The position numbers and the translations under genes are program-made. Under the pieces are notes generated by a model, which was given only the letters and a program-made list of their open reading frames with translations, ran no database searches and was not told the DNA's origin. From Clostridia bacterium (GTDB lineage Bacteria > Bacillota > Clostridia > Oscillospirales > Acutalibacteraceae), in NCBI GenBank assembly GCA_017407755.1, contig JAFQVY010000017.1, forward strand, positions 1 to 57,254: a stretch of DNA of 57,254 nt, in the 5' to 3' direction. The stretch's first letter is position 1. Every line of letters begins with the position of its first letter. Positions 18,144-26,793 of the stretch are shown here, piece by piece.

Positions 18144-20477
18144 ATGCAGTCAGCTAAAGAAATAAAAAAGAAAAAATCTCAGGACCTGAGCGTAAAAGAT
18201 GTTTTTCGCCTTGCAGCAGTGCAAGGGGTGTATTTTCTCTTGGGGCTTCTGGTTTCAAAAGGAGCTGTGCTGGGCACGCTTTCCCCCTTTGGGGCGGCGT
18301 TTGCGGCGGCAGTTCCTTTTTCTTATGTGCCTGCGGCAAGCCTTGGGGCAGGCTTGGGATACATACTTTTAGGCTCCAATGACACCTTTCGCTACGTGGC
18401 GGTGGTTGCCTCTATTGCCGCCCTTCGCTGGCTTTTAAATGACATTAAAAAGCTTTCCTCAAGTGTCCTTTTTGCCCCCTTGGTTGCCTTTGTGCCAATG
18501 CTCGCAACAGGAGTCACTCTGCTTTTTGTCAGCACAAGCAAGATAACGGATTTTTCAATGAGCTTAATGGAAGCGGTCGCATCGGGTGCAGGCGCATATT
18601 TTTTATGCCGAAGTGCAAACCTTATGACCTCCTTTCGTGCTTTGGGTTCTTTTTCAAAGCAAGAGCTGGCGGTGCTTTCCTTTTCGGGGTGCATATTGGT
18701 GCTTTCCTTAGGAAGCGTTTCAATTTTCGGTGTATCGGTGGGCAGAATTTTTGCAGTGCTTATAATTTTGCTTGCGGCACGCTTTGGGGGAGTTTCGGGC
18801 GGCAGTATTTTCGGTACGGCAACAGGTGTTATGTTTTCTCTTGCGTCAACAGATATGGCGTTTTTGGGAGCAGGCTATGCCTTTGGCGGACTTATGGGCG
18901 GACTTTTCGCTTCCGTAGGCAAAATCGCCGTGGCAATAGCCTTTACAGTGTGCAATACGGTGCTTTCTTTTGCCGGCGAAAACCCTCAGCTTGTGCTCAG
19001 GCTTTTTGCCGAAAGTGCCTTTGCGGTGGGTGTTTTTATGCTTATTCCCAAAGAAGCGGGTTTGCATCTTAAGGCGGCGTTTGAGCCAAAGGACGAACAC
19101 ATTGGAAGCGATGCCGTTAAAGAAAACGTTATAGCAAGGCTTTCCTTTGCCTCAAAGGCACTTGACGGAGTAAAAGACTGTGTGCAAAATGTTGCCCAAA
19201 GGCTTAAGGAAAGAAGCGGTGACGGCTTTGACTCCGTCTATGTTTCTGCCATAGACACTACCTGCAAAAGCTGCGGACTAAAAAGCTACTGCTGGCAAAA
19301 TCAGAGTGGTGTCACCAAAGACGATTTTTATCGCTTGGGGGAGGTTTTGAAGGAAGAAGGCTTTGTTACAGACAAAACCGTTGACGATAAATTTACAAAA
19401 AAATGCTGTAAAAGCCGTGAAATCGCAAAAAGCATCAACGAGGCGTACAGGGACTATCTTTCGGCATTAGAAGCCGACAGGCGGATTACTCAGGTGCGAA
19501 GTGCCACTGCAGGTCAGCTTATGGGAGTGTCACGGCTGCTTTCGGACCTTTGTGACGAGTTTGACACCTTTGAGCGTTACGATTCAGCCGCCGCCGACAG
19601 GTTAAGCGAAAGGCTCAGGCGTGAGGGGTTCATAGTCCTTGACTGTGCCTGTAAGTTTGAGCAGGGCAAGGGTATGAGCGTTGAGCTTCAGATAAAATTG
19701 AGCAGTAAAAAAGAGATTAATAAAAGCGAATTAAGGCGGATTGTAGGAGCTTGCTGTGGCAGAGTTTTTGACACACCCTGTATAAGCGAAACCGAGGAAA
19801 GCCTTCGCCTTGTTTTTTCCGAGCTTGCCCGCTTTGATGCAGACATAGCCTCCTCTCAGCATATTGCAGGGGGCAAGGGACTTTGCGGCGACTGTGCAAA
19901 TTATTTTTCCTCAGGAACAGGTGAAATGATAGCCGTTATAAGCGACGGAATGGGCACAGGCGGCAGGGCGGCAGTGGACTCCAATATGGCGGTGAGTATC
20001 CTCAAAAAGCTCACTCAGGCAGGACTTTCCTTTGACAGTGCCCTGTCGGTTATTAATTCTTCCTTAATGGTTAAATCCGAAGACGAGTCCTTGGCTACCC
20101 TTGACGTTGTAAACATCAACCTTTTCAGCGGAAAAACCACATTTTTCAAAGCAGGTGCCCCCCTTACCTTTGTAAAGCGGGGCGGAAGAATTTTAAAGCG
20201 TGAAAACGCCTCTTTACCTGCGGGAATTTTAAACGACATAAAGTTTGCCAAAGATAGCCTTAATCTTCACCACGGCGACAGAGTGCTTATGGTTTCCGAC
20301 GGTGCACTTTTTGCCGACGACGCTTGGCTTTGCGATATGCTTAAAAGTTGGAATGAGGCAAGTGCCAAAGATTTTGCTTCTTTGGTTATAAATGAAGCAA
20401 TAAAACGCCGCAATGACGGCTATGACGACGACATTACGGCGATTGCGATTAATATTATAGATTTAAGTGCGGCTTAG
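18144..20477 (+). CDS. spoIIE: Stage II sporulation protein E
   Basis: The 777-residue protein has an N-terminal block of about ten membrane helices (residues about 25-310), a central regulatory region and a C-terminal PP2C phosphatase domain (about 565-775). The signature SDGMGTG and the metal-binding segments VSDGALF and DDDITAI are present. SpoIIE dephosphorylates SpoIIAA to release sigma-F in the forespore and works with FtsZ at the polar septum. Length and layout match the family. GAGAGGAAG precedes the ATG. The stop overlaps the convergent serpin gene by 4 bp, with no terminator visible between them. This is the best evidence that the host forms spores. Confidence 0.96.
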   Translation: MQSAKEIKKKKSQDLSVKDVFRLAAVQGVYFLLGLLVSKGAVLGTLSPFGAAFAAAVPFSYVPAASLGAGLGYILLGSNDTFRYVAVVASIAALRWLLNDIKKLSSSVLFAPLVAFVPMLATGVTLLFVSTSKITDFSMSLMEAVASGAGAYFLCRSANLMTSFRALGSFSKQELAVLSFSGCILVLSLGSVSIFGVSVGRIFAVLIILLAARFGGVSGGSIFGTATGVMFSLASTDMAFLGAGYAFGGLMGGLFASVGKIAVAIAFTVCNTVLSFAGENPQLVLRLFAESAFAVGVFMLIPKEAGLHLKAAFEPKDEHIGSDAVKENVIARLSFASKALDGVKDCVQNVAQRLKERSGDGFDSVYVSAIDTTCKSCGLKSYCWQNQSGVTKDDFYRLGEVLKEEGFVTDKTVDDKFTKKCCKSREIAKSINEAYRDYLSALEADRRITQVRSATAGQLMGVSRLLSDLCDEFDTFERYDSAAADRLSERLRREGFIVLDCACKFEQGKGMSVELQIKLSSKKEINKSELRRIVGACCGRVFDTPCISETEESLRLVFSELARFDADIASSQHIAGGKGLCGDCANYFSSGTGEMIAVISDGMGTGGRAAVDSNMAVSILKKLTQAGLSFDSALSVINSSLMVKSEDESLATLDVVNINLFSGKTTFFKAGAPLTFVKRGGRILKRENASLPAGILNDIKFAKDSLNLHHGDRVLMVSDGALFADDAWLCDMLKSWNEASAKDFASLVINEAIKRRNDGYDDDITAIAINIIDLSAA

Positions 20478-21724
20478 CCGATACTTTTTACTGTGCCTAT
20501 AAACAAGGGCAGGTTAGACTCATTTTCGACTATCATAAATACAAAGGGTCGGTCTAATTTAACCTCTTCAAAGCTTTGAGTATCAGGGGCGGAGTCTTCC
20601 ATAACAACAGCAGACGACGACCCTGCTTTGGTGCCCTTTGTGGTTACTTCAATAAAGCTTTCCTGCACAACGTCAGAAACATACAGTCCGTCGCTCATTG
20701 AAAGGGAGTCAAAGTTTGCTTTTTCTGTAAACATAAGCTCCATACCCATTTTCTTTGCGGTGTCATTAAGGCTTAAGCTTTTGCGAAGCTCAAATTGAGG
20801 AATATGGGCCACACAGCGTTTTACTCCGCTTAAAGACTGAAAAAGTGTATCAAGTTTTGAGCCTGAAAGGGAATTCACATATTCATCAAGGCTTACGTTT
20901 TCGTTTGGAAGAATTGCCACAAATTTACAGGGAGTGTTTTTGTAGCTCTTTACAAAGCCTTTGGCGTCTTTGGACTCAATCAGCATCTCGTTTGATACCA
21001 TAAAGTCTGCCGATTCTTCGCCATTTGTGCCCTTGAAGCTGCCTTGGTAAACGTCATTTTCGTTGTAGGGTGTTACCCACTCATCGTCAAAAAGCAGGGC
21101 GTTTACCAAAACCAGTGCGGTATCTTTATCAAGGTCTGAGAGCATATCGGTTATTTCGCCGTCGGTTTTGTCGCTTATCCAGTTGTTGATTTTATCAGCA
21201 CTGAGGTCAGTTCTGAAAACCTCGGCATCAAAGTAGTTTACGGTTGTTTGCAAAAATTGAGCCTTAACGGAAAAATCGTCTCTCAGCCATAAAGAGTTTG
21301 CAGAGTTTACAAAGCCCTCGTCGTTGTTAAGTGCCTTTACTCTTTCGTTAAGGTAATGAATAAAGGTGTCGATTTCAGAAATGCTCAAATCACCCCCAAG
21401 TGCTTTTTCAAGCTCTTTAAGGGTTTTGCCGCTTGCACCGTTTGCTGTCATAGAAAGGGCAGTGTAAAGCGAAAGGGGAGAAAGCACCACGCTTTCGTCC
21501 GCACTTGCATCTTTAAGCATATTTGCCGCGAAATCCATATAAGCTTTTGAGAATTCTTCGTAGTTTTCGGGGGTAACGGCTTCTTCTGAAAAAAAGTCAT
21601 ATTGAGCAACAGCATCAGAGCGTGTATATTCGTGAGTAAGGCTTTCGCTTTTTTTGCCGCAGGAGCAAAGGCTCAGGCACAAAGCAAAAAGCAGTAAGCA
21701 GGCTAAAGCTTTTGTTAATTTCAT
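20474..21724 (-). CDS. Serpin lipoprotein (serine protease inhibitor)
   Basis: The 416-residue protein starts with a lipoprotein signal (LCSCGKK at about residues 19-25), so it should be anchored outside the membrane. The serpin core is complete: LSPLSLYTALSMTANGA, ANSLWLRDDF, LVLVNALLF, the hinge KGTKAGSSSAV and the C-terminal LDRPFVFMI. The small-residue hinge is that of inhibitory serpins. By counting from the hinge, the scissile region falls around EDSAPDT, and the loop is about four residues longer than in human alpha-1-antitrypsin. Gut Clostridia serpins are known to inhibit neutrophil-type proteases. The target here is not predictable. Confidence 0.94.
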   Translation of the reverse strand: MKLTKALACLLLFALCLSLCSCGKKSESLTHEYTRSDAVAQYDFFSEEAVTPENYEEFSKAYMDFAANMLKDASADESVVLSPLSLYTALSMTANGASGKTLKELEKALGGDLSISEIDTFIHYLNERVKALNNDEGFVNSANSLWLRDDFSVKAQFLQTTVNYFDAEVFRTDLSADKINNWISDKTDGEITDMLSDLDKDTALVLVNALLFDDEWVTPYNENDVYQGSFKGTNGEESADFMVSNEMLIESKDAKGFVKSYKNTPCKFVAILPNENVSLDEYVNSLSGSKLDTLFQSLSGVKRCVAHIPQFELRKSLSLNDTAKKMGMELMFTEKANFDSLSMSDGLYVSDVVQESFIEVTTKGTKAGSSSAVVMEDSAPDTQSFEEVKLDRPFVFMIVENESNLPLFIGTVKSIG

Positions 21725-21751
21725 AAAAGACCTCCATAAAGTTATGGCTTT

Positions 21752-21780
21752 ATTATAATCTAAAAATGCCGCTATTTCAA
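21752..21780 (-). promoter_or_regulatory. Serpin promoter
   Basis: On the minus strand, TTGAAA (21780-21775), a 17-bp spacer and TATAAT (21757-21752) lie about 30 bp upstream of the start codon. This is a near-consensus sigma-A promoter. Confidence 0.65.
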
Positions 21781-21935
21781 TGAAATTTATGTGAAAACAG
21801 AGTTTTGCGGTGTTTTTACTTATAACTTGGGCATAAATAGTGTTTAATTTGTTAGGTTTACCACTTTATTTTTTTAAATTAATATTGTATTATATCCTTG
21901 TTTCACTTTGTATTTTTATTTTTAGGTGAGGATAT

Positions 21936-23486
21936 ATGAAATTTTTTAACAAGGAAAACGGCATAAAGCGTACGGTTGCTTTAACGCTTGCATTAGTTGT
22001 TCTTTTGTCACTTGTGCTCAGTGCCTGTGATAAGGATAAAAACGAAGGCGGTGCTACGGCTGACAGCGTGGCAACAAGTATTCAGGATTACGTTTTCCCT
22101 GAAGGTATTGTTATAGGCAACACCGACATAAGCGGTATGAGCTATAGCGAAGCTTATAAAGTTATTGAAGAAAGCAATGCTATGGCAGTAAGCGATTTTA
22201 CGCTTAAGGTTACTGCTGAGGAAAAAGAGTTTGAATATAAGAAATCCGATTTTCAGTGGAGTCTCGGTATAGAAGAAGCCCTTGAGAGTGCGGTGGATTT
22301 CTTAAAAAGCGAGGATTATAAAGAAGACACCTCCACAGGCAACACTACACTTTACAGTGCAGACATAAGCGTTGACGTAAAAGCGGATTCAGTAGAATCA
22401 GTAGTTGACGGTATTGCAAAAGAGGTTGATATTGCGGCAGTTGACTCTACTTTTTCCGTTGACGGCGACACTGTAAATGTTTCAAGGGAAAAAGCAGGCA
22501 GACAGCTTGACAAGGAGTATCTTACAGAGGAAATCAAAGAGGCTCTTCCCGAGCTTGCTACAGGAAGCAAAAAGACTGCTACAGTTAAAGCAATTGTAAA
22601 CGAAGTTGCACCAAAATATAAATTTGAAAGCTTAAACGGCGAAATTAAGCTGATTTCTACATATTCCACCTGGTCTACAAATACCGAAAACGGCAACAAC
22701 AATATGAGAGTTGCCCTTGAGGCTTGTAACGGTTCTATAATTAATCCCGGCGAGGTGTGGTCTTTTAACGAGTGCACAGGTAACTCAAACCTTACTTCTT
22801 TGGGTTATCTTCCTGCAACCGTTATCGTTAACGGCAAGTTTGAAGAGGGTATCGGCGGCGGACTTTGTCAGTCAAGCTCAACCATTTACAATGCCGCAAT
22901 TTTAGCTAATATGGAAATCGAAGAAAGATACTGCCACCAGTTCCAGTCTTCTTATGTTCCTGCAGGCAGAGACGCTACTATCGACTATCCCGGCCTTGAC
23001 TTAAAGCTTTCAAATCCCACCGACTATCCTATGTATATGCAGTGCTATATGGAAGGCACTCAGCTTACCGTAAACATCTACGGTTGGGACGACCCTTCAT
23101 TTGACTATATCGAAATTGAAAGCTATGTGCATAGTGCTACCGACGAAGGCTATCGTGCTTCTGCACAAAGGGTTTATTACCTTGACGACGAGGAAGTAGG
23201 CAGAGAGGATTTGCCTAATTCCTGGTACGATTACCCCGAAAAGGACGAACCCGAAACCACAAAGCCCAAAGCAACTAAGCCTGCCGCAAAGCCTAAGGAA
23301 ACTAAGCCTAAAGAGACTAAGCCCAAGGCAACACAGGCTCCTCAGACAAAGCCTGAGGCGACAAAACCTGTAGAGACTCTGCCTTCAGACCCTGTAGAGG
23401 TGACAACTGCTCCCATTAATACAGAGGCAACGGAGGCAACCTCTAAAAACGACGAACAAATTGAAACTGCAACAGTAAATTACTAA
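21936..23486 (+). CDS. VanW-domain lipoprotein
   Basis: The 516-residue protein has a lipoprotein signal (LVLSACDK, Cys near residue 31), a region like the peptidoglycan-binding domain found before VanW domains (residues about 45-230), and a VanW domain at about 240-400 with the signature EGIGGGLCQSSSTIYNAA. The last 90 residues are a Lys/Pro/Thr-rich low-complexity tail with repeated KPKETKPK-type units, probably lying in the cell wall. VanW proteins are common in Firmicutes, and their biochemical role is not settled. Monocistronic. Confidence 0.88.
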   Translation: MKFFNKENGIKRTVALTLALVVLLSLVLSACDKDKNEGGATADSVATSIQDYVFPEGIVIGNTDISGMSYSEAYKVIEESNAMAVSDFTLKVTAEEKEFEYKKSDFQWSLGIEEALESAVDFLKSEDYKEDTSTGNTTLYSADISVDVKADSVESVVDGIAKEVDIAAVDSTFSVDGDTVNVSREKAGRQLDKEYLTEEIKEALPELATGSKKTATVKAIVNEVAPKYKFESLNGEIKLISTYSTWSTNTENGNNNMRVALEACNGSIINPGEVWSFNECTGNSNLTSLGYLPATVIVNGKFEEGIGGGLCQSSSTIYNAAILANMEIEERYCHQFQSSYVPAGRDATIDYPGLDLKLSNPTDYPMYMQCYMEGTQLTVNIYGWDDPSFDYIEIESYVHSATDEGYRASAQRVYYLDDEEVGREDLPNSWYDYPEKDEPETTKPKATKPAAKPKETKPKETKPKATQAPQTKPEATKPVETLPSDPVEVTTAPINTEATEATSKNDEQIETATVNY

Positions 23487-23488
23487 TA

Positions 23489-23515
23489 AAAAGCCGCCTT
23501 CGGGCGGCTTTCTTT
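23489..23515 (+). terminator. Intrinsic terminator after the VanW gene
   Basis: AAGCCGCC-TTCG-GGCGGCTT is a perfect 8-bp stem with a stable tetraloop, followed by TTCTTT. The patatin gene starts 16 bp later, so it may depend on read-through. Confidence 0.8.
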
Positions 23516-23530
23516 GCAAAGGGTGATATT

Positions 23531-24313
23531 ATGAGCAAAAAATTAGGTTTGGTGTTAGGCTCAGGCGGTGCCAGAGGTGTTGCCCACGTTGGTTTTATAA
23601 AGGCTTTAGAAGAAGCCGACATAAAACCTCAGTGCATTTCGGGCAGCTCTGCAGGCTCAATTGTGGGTGCCTCTTTGGCAATGGGCTTAACTGCCGACGA
23701 AATTATGAGCGGAATCAAAAGTCTTAAGGTAAATGAGGTGCTTTACGGTGTGCCTAATTTCAGCCGAAGCGGACTTTTTTCTACCCGCGGAATTCACAGA
23801 AAGCTGAACTCCTTTTTCAAAAGAAAGCGTATCTCTGACCTTGATATAGAATTTTGCTGTGTTGCCACAAACCTTGCAAAGGGCGAAAGCAAAACCTTTA
23901 CAGGCAGAAGCTTTGTGGTGCCCTCAATTGTGGCAAGCTCCTGTATTCCTGCACTTTTTGAGCCTGAGGTAATAGGCGGCGTGCAGTATATTGACGGCGG
24001 AGTAACCTTACGTCTTCCCATTGAAGCCATAAGGCGTTTTGAGCCCGATGTGGTGGTAGCCGTTGACGTTTTTGCCGAAAGCGGTGAAATTACCGAATAC
24101 CCCAACGCTTTAAGTGTTCTCAGCCGTGCAATTGATATTATGGACAGAAACTACACCAAAGCAAAAACAAAGGAGGATACCCCCGATTTGCTAATTGCTC
24201 CTGAGCTTGGCAATATGTCGCAGTACACCTTTAAGGAGCTTGACTTTGCCTTTGAGCAAGGCTATAAAGCAGGCACTGAAAATATAGAAAAAATAAAAGA
24301 GCTTATAAAATAA
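23531..24313 (+). CDS. Patatin-like phospholipase (RssA/NTE family)
   Basis: The 260-residue protein has the patatin catalytic dyad and oxyanion hole: GSGGARGVAHVG near the start, the nucleophile elbow GSSAGS (about residues 38-43) and the Asp in DGGVTLRLP. It is probably a cytoplasmic or membrane-associated lipid acyl hydrolase. No signal peptide is present. Substrates of bacterial members are mostly unknown. It closely follows the VanW terminator. Confidence 0.9.
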   Translation: MSKKLGLVLGSGGARGVAHVGFIKALEEADIKPQCISGSSAGSIVGASLAMGLTADEIMSGIKSLKVNEVLYGVPNFSRSGLFSTRGIHRKLNSFFKRKRISDLDIEFCCVATNLAKGESKTFTGRSFVVPSIVASSCIPALFEPEVIGGVQYIDGGVTLRLPIEAIRRFEPDVVVAVDVFAESGEITEYPNALSVLSRAIDIMDRNYTKAKTKEDTPDLLIAPELGNMSQYTFKELDFAFEQGYKAGTENIEKIKELIK

Positions 24314-24316
24314 GTT

Positions 24317-24360
24317 TTGGGCGGTGACTCCAAGGGGTAGGAGAGTCACCGCCCTTTTTA
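24317..24360. terminator. Strong terminator between convergent genes
   Basis: A perfect 12-bp stem (GGGCGGTGACTC / GAGTCACCGCCC) has a 12-base loop and is followed on the plus strand by T5. It may also serve the minus-strand dockerin operon. Confidence 0.8.
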
Positions 24361-24388
24361 TGAAAAAGCCTTATGACTATAAGGTAAG

Positions 24389-26791
24389 TTAATAGCAGAT
24401 TAGTGCATAGGTGTCTTCTGCCTTAATTTCTAAGGCAAAGTCTACGCTTTCCTTGTCAACCTCAATAAGCAGACATTGATAAAAGGTTGCCTCTTCGTGA
24501 GTGTCCACATAGCGGTGAACTGTAACAGTTGGGCCAATAAGGCTTACGTTATCAACCACCTGAGGTTGAGCTGTTTTGTCGGCAATGATGATAACAGAGT
24601 TTTGCTCGAAATATTCATCGGTAAATTTTGTGTCAAGGGTGTAGTCGGGCTCTATGATTTGTGAGGTCATAGTTTCAAACTGAGCCTTGGTTTTTGCGAT
24701 GTTTTTCACCTCTTTAAAATCTGCCGATGTAAAAACTTCGCTTGTGTCAAGGACTGTGTATTCAAGCGACTTTTTGTCAAGCTTAGCAAGGCGTTTCTGA
24801 ATTGCAGTAGCATCGCGGATATTAAGCTTGCCGTCACAGTTAAAGTCGGCAACAGGCAAGGTATAGCCGCCGTGCACAGACTCTATATTCATATCGTCGT
24901 AGCCTGCCAAGTGGTGCTGAATCATAGTGGCGTCGCGGATGTTAAGCTTGTTGTCGTAGTTAACGTCGCCTAAAAGCTCGCCGATATAGCCTTCAGTAAA
25001 TACGTTGTAAACGCCCTCAATGCCTTTTTCAAAAGCCTTAGTCAAGGTGTAGATTTCGTTTTTATTTGGCAGGTAAATGTAATAGCCGAATTCCCCGTCG
25101 GGGTATTTAAGGTCAGGGGAATAAAGCACGTAGTCGCCAAAAATTTTGGTAATTTCCATATCGGCAGGTTCACCGCCAAAAGCAGTAATCAGCACGAAGT
25201 CGGGAATAGCCTCTTTGGGGCTTGAATAATACTCATAGCTTTCGTGGTAAATGCTGATTTCGGGGTTTTCTAAAAGCTTTATAACCTTGTCTTTATACTT
25301 GTACTCTTCAGAGGTGGAAAGGTTTTTAAAGCTTAGGTCGTTTTCAAAGGCGTATTTTTCTGCTTTTGTGCCTGTAAATCCTGCAATGGTAAGGTTTGCG
25401 GCAGATTCAGCCTTTTTAAACCCTGAGGGAATATCAAAATCTTTTTCATAACCGATAGAGTAGGGGGCGATTTTTACTACCGATGCAGGAATGCTGATGT
25501 AGGAAAGAGCATCGCAATCTAAAAATGCATTTTCAGCAATTTCTGTTGTGCCGTCGGGGATATTGACGTTTGAAAGCTTGGTGCAACCACCGAAAGCATA
25601 TTTGCCGATTACGGTTAAGTTTTTAGGAAGCCTTACGGTTTCAAGGTTGTCACACCATGAGAAGAAGTTGTCGCCGATACCCTCAATGTCGTCAGGGAAA
25701 ATTACCGATGTAACTGTGTCGCAGCTTGCAAAAAATCTGTCGGCAATTATCTTGGTGCCTTCTTTAATTTTGCAGGTGCCGCCAAAATCCTCGGAATAAT
25801 CTAAAAGATACTTGCCGTAGTAAAGCAAATCGTCCTCATAGTTTTTGGGGTTGTTGGCATAAGCTGTGGCGTGAAAAGCGTCTCTGCCGATAAACTCAAG
25901 AGTATCGGGAAGATTTACTTCGCTTAAATTTTCACAGAAGGAAAATGCACTGCCTAAGTGGGTAACACTTGGGGGGATTGTTATGCTTTTAAGGTTTTCG
26001 CAGGAGCTGAATGCTTCGTTTTCAATAACTTTAAGGGTAGAGGGAAACGATATTTTTTCAAGTCCGCATTCAGAAAAAGTGCCGTACCCGATTTTGGCAA
26101 GTCCCTCAGGCAGGGCGATTTCCTTAAGGCCTTTGCAACCCTCGAAAGCATAATCACCGATATATTCAAGACCTTTCCCGAAGGTTACTTTATTTAAAGC
26201 AGTAGAGCTAACAAAAGCACCGCTTTCAATTCTTACAAGGGAATCGGGCAAAATTACCTCGGTAAGTTTTTCGTTGTCAGCTAAAGCACCGCGTGAGATG
26301 TACTTTGTGCCGTCTTTTACCTTAAAAGCGCCCGAAACTTTGGTTGTGTCGGTGTCAAGCAAGCGGTTGCCAAGGTAAAGAGCGCCGTTTTCCCAGTTTT
26401 TGGGGTTTTTGTAAAATTCGGTTTGCCAGATACAGTAGGCATCGAATTCCTCAAGGCTTTCGGGTAAAGAAAGCTTTTCCATATTATTCGCACCGAAGAT
26501 GTAAGCTTTTTTGATACTCTCAGGAACGGTTACACTTTTAATGGTTTCATTTTGGTAGAAAGGGTTATATATTTCCGTTACCTTGAAGCCGTCAATTTCT
26601 GTGGGGAAGGTCAGGTGGGCTTTGGTTCCCTCATAGGCAACAATTGAAGCGGTGCCGTCTTCAAGAATTTCGTATTTATAATCTCCCGACTGTATGCCGT
26701 CAATGGGGTCCCTCTCGGCACTTACAGGCAAAACAAAAGCTATGCTTAAAAGTAAAGCCAAAGTTAAGCTTAGTGATATAATTTTTTTCAT
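24389..26791 (-). CDS. Secreted BspA-like leucine-rich repeat protein with dockerin, A
   Basis: The 800-residue protein has a signal peptide (1-25), then about 450 residues of BspA/Treponema-type leucine-rich repeats (units such as L..V.LP..L..IG..AF..C). At about 525-605 lies a module shared with the next two proteins. A type I dockerin follows at about 608-671, with two Ca-binding loops (GDVNYDNKLNIRDAT and ADFNCDGKLNIRDAT). The C-terminal 130 residues vaguely recall protease-inhibitor-like PrcB domains (KFTDEYFEQNSVIII), which is tentative. The dockerin predicts docking to a cohesin on the cell or in a complex. It is last in a three-gene operon; AAGGAGG precedes the ATG, 2 bp after the upstream stop. 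Confidence 0.9.
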   Translation of the reverse strand: MKKIISLSLTLALLLSIAFVLPVSAERDPIDGIQSGDYKYEILEDGTASIVAYEGTKAHLTFPTEIDGFKVTEIYNPFYQNETIKSVTVPESIKKAYIFGANNMEKLSLPESLEEFDAYCIWQTEFYKNPKNWENGALYLGNRLLDTDTTKVSGAFKVKDGTKYISRGALADNEKLTEVILPDSLVRIESGAFVSSTALNKVTFGKGLEYIGDYAFEGCKGLKEIALPEGLAKIGYGTFSECGLEKISFPSTLKVIENEAFSSCENLKSITIPPSVTHLGSAFSFCENLSEVNLPDTLEFIGRDAFHATAYANNPKNYEDDLLYYGKYLLDYSEDFGGTCKIKEGTKIIADRFFASCDTVTSVIFPDDIEGIGDNFFSWCDNLETVRLPKNLTVIGKYAFGGCTKLSNVNIPDGTTEIAENAFLDCDALSYISIPASVVKIAPYSIGYEKDFDIPSGFKKAESAANLTIAGFTGTKAEKYAFENDLSFKNLSTSEEYKYKDKVIKLLENPEISIYHESYEYYSSPKEAIPDFVLITAFGGEPADMEITKIFGDYVLYSPDLKYPDGEFGYYIYLPNKNEIYTLTKAFEKGIEGVYNVFTEGYIGELLGDVNYDNKLNIRDATMIQHHLAGYDDMNIESVHGGYTLPVADFNCDGKLNIRDATAIQKRLAKLDKKSLEYTVLDTSEVFTSADFKEVKNIAKTKAQFETMTSQIIEPDYTLDTKFTDEYFEQNSVIIIADKTAQPQVVDNVSLIGPTVTVHRYVDTHEEATFYQCLLIEVDKESVDFALEIKAEDTYALICY

Positions 26792-26793
26792 AG

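Noticed and set aside
23230-23400. Tandem repeat or recombination array in the VanW gene tail
   Set aside because: It is a Lys/Pro/Thr-rich low-complexity cell-wall linker with irregular units, common in such lipoproteins.
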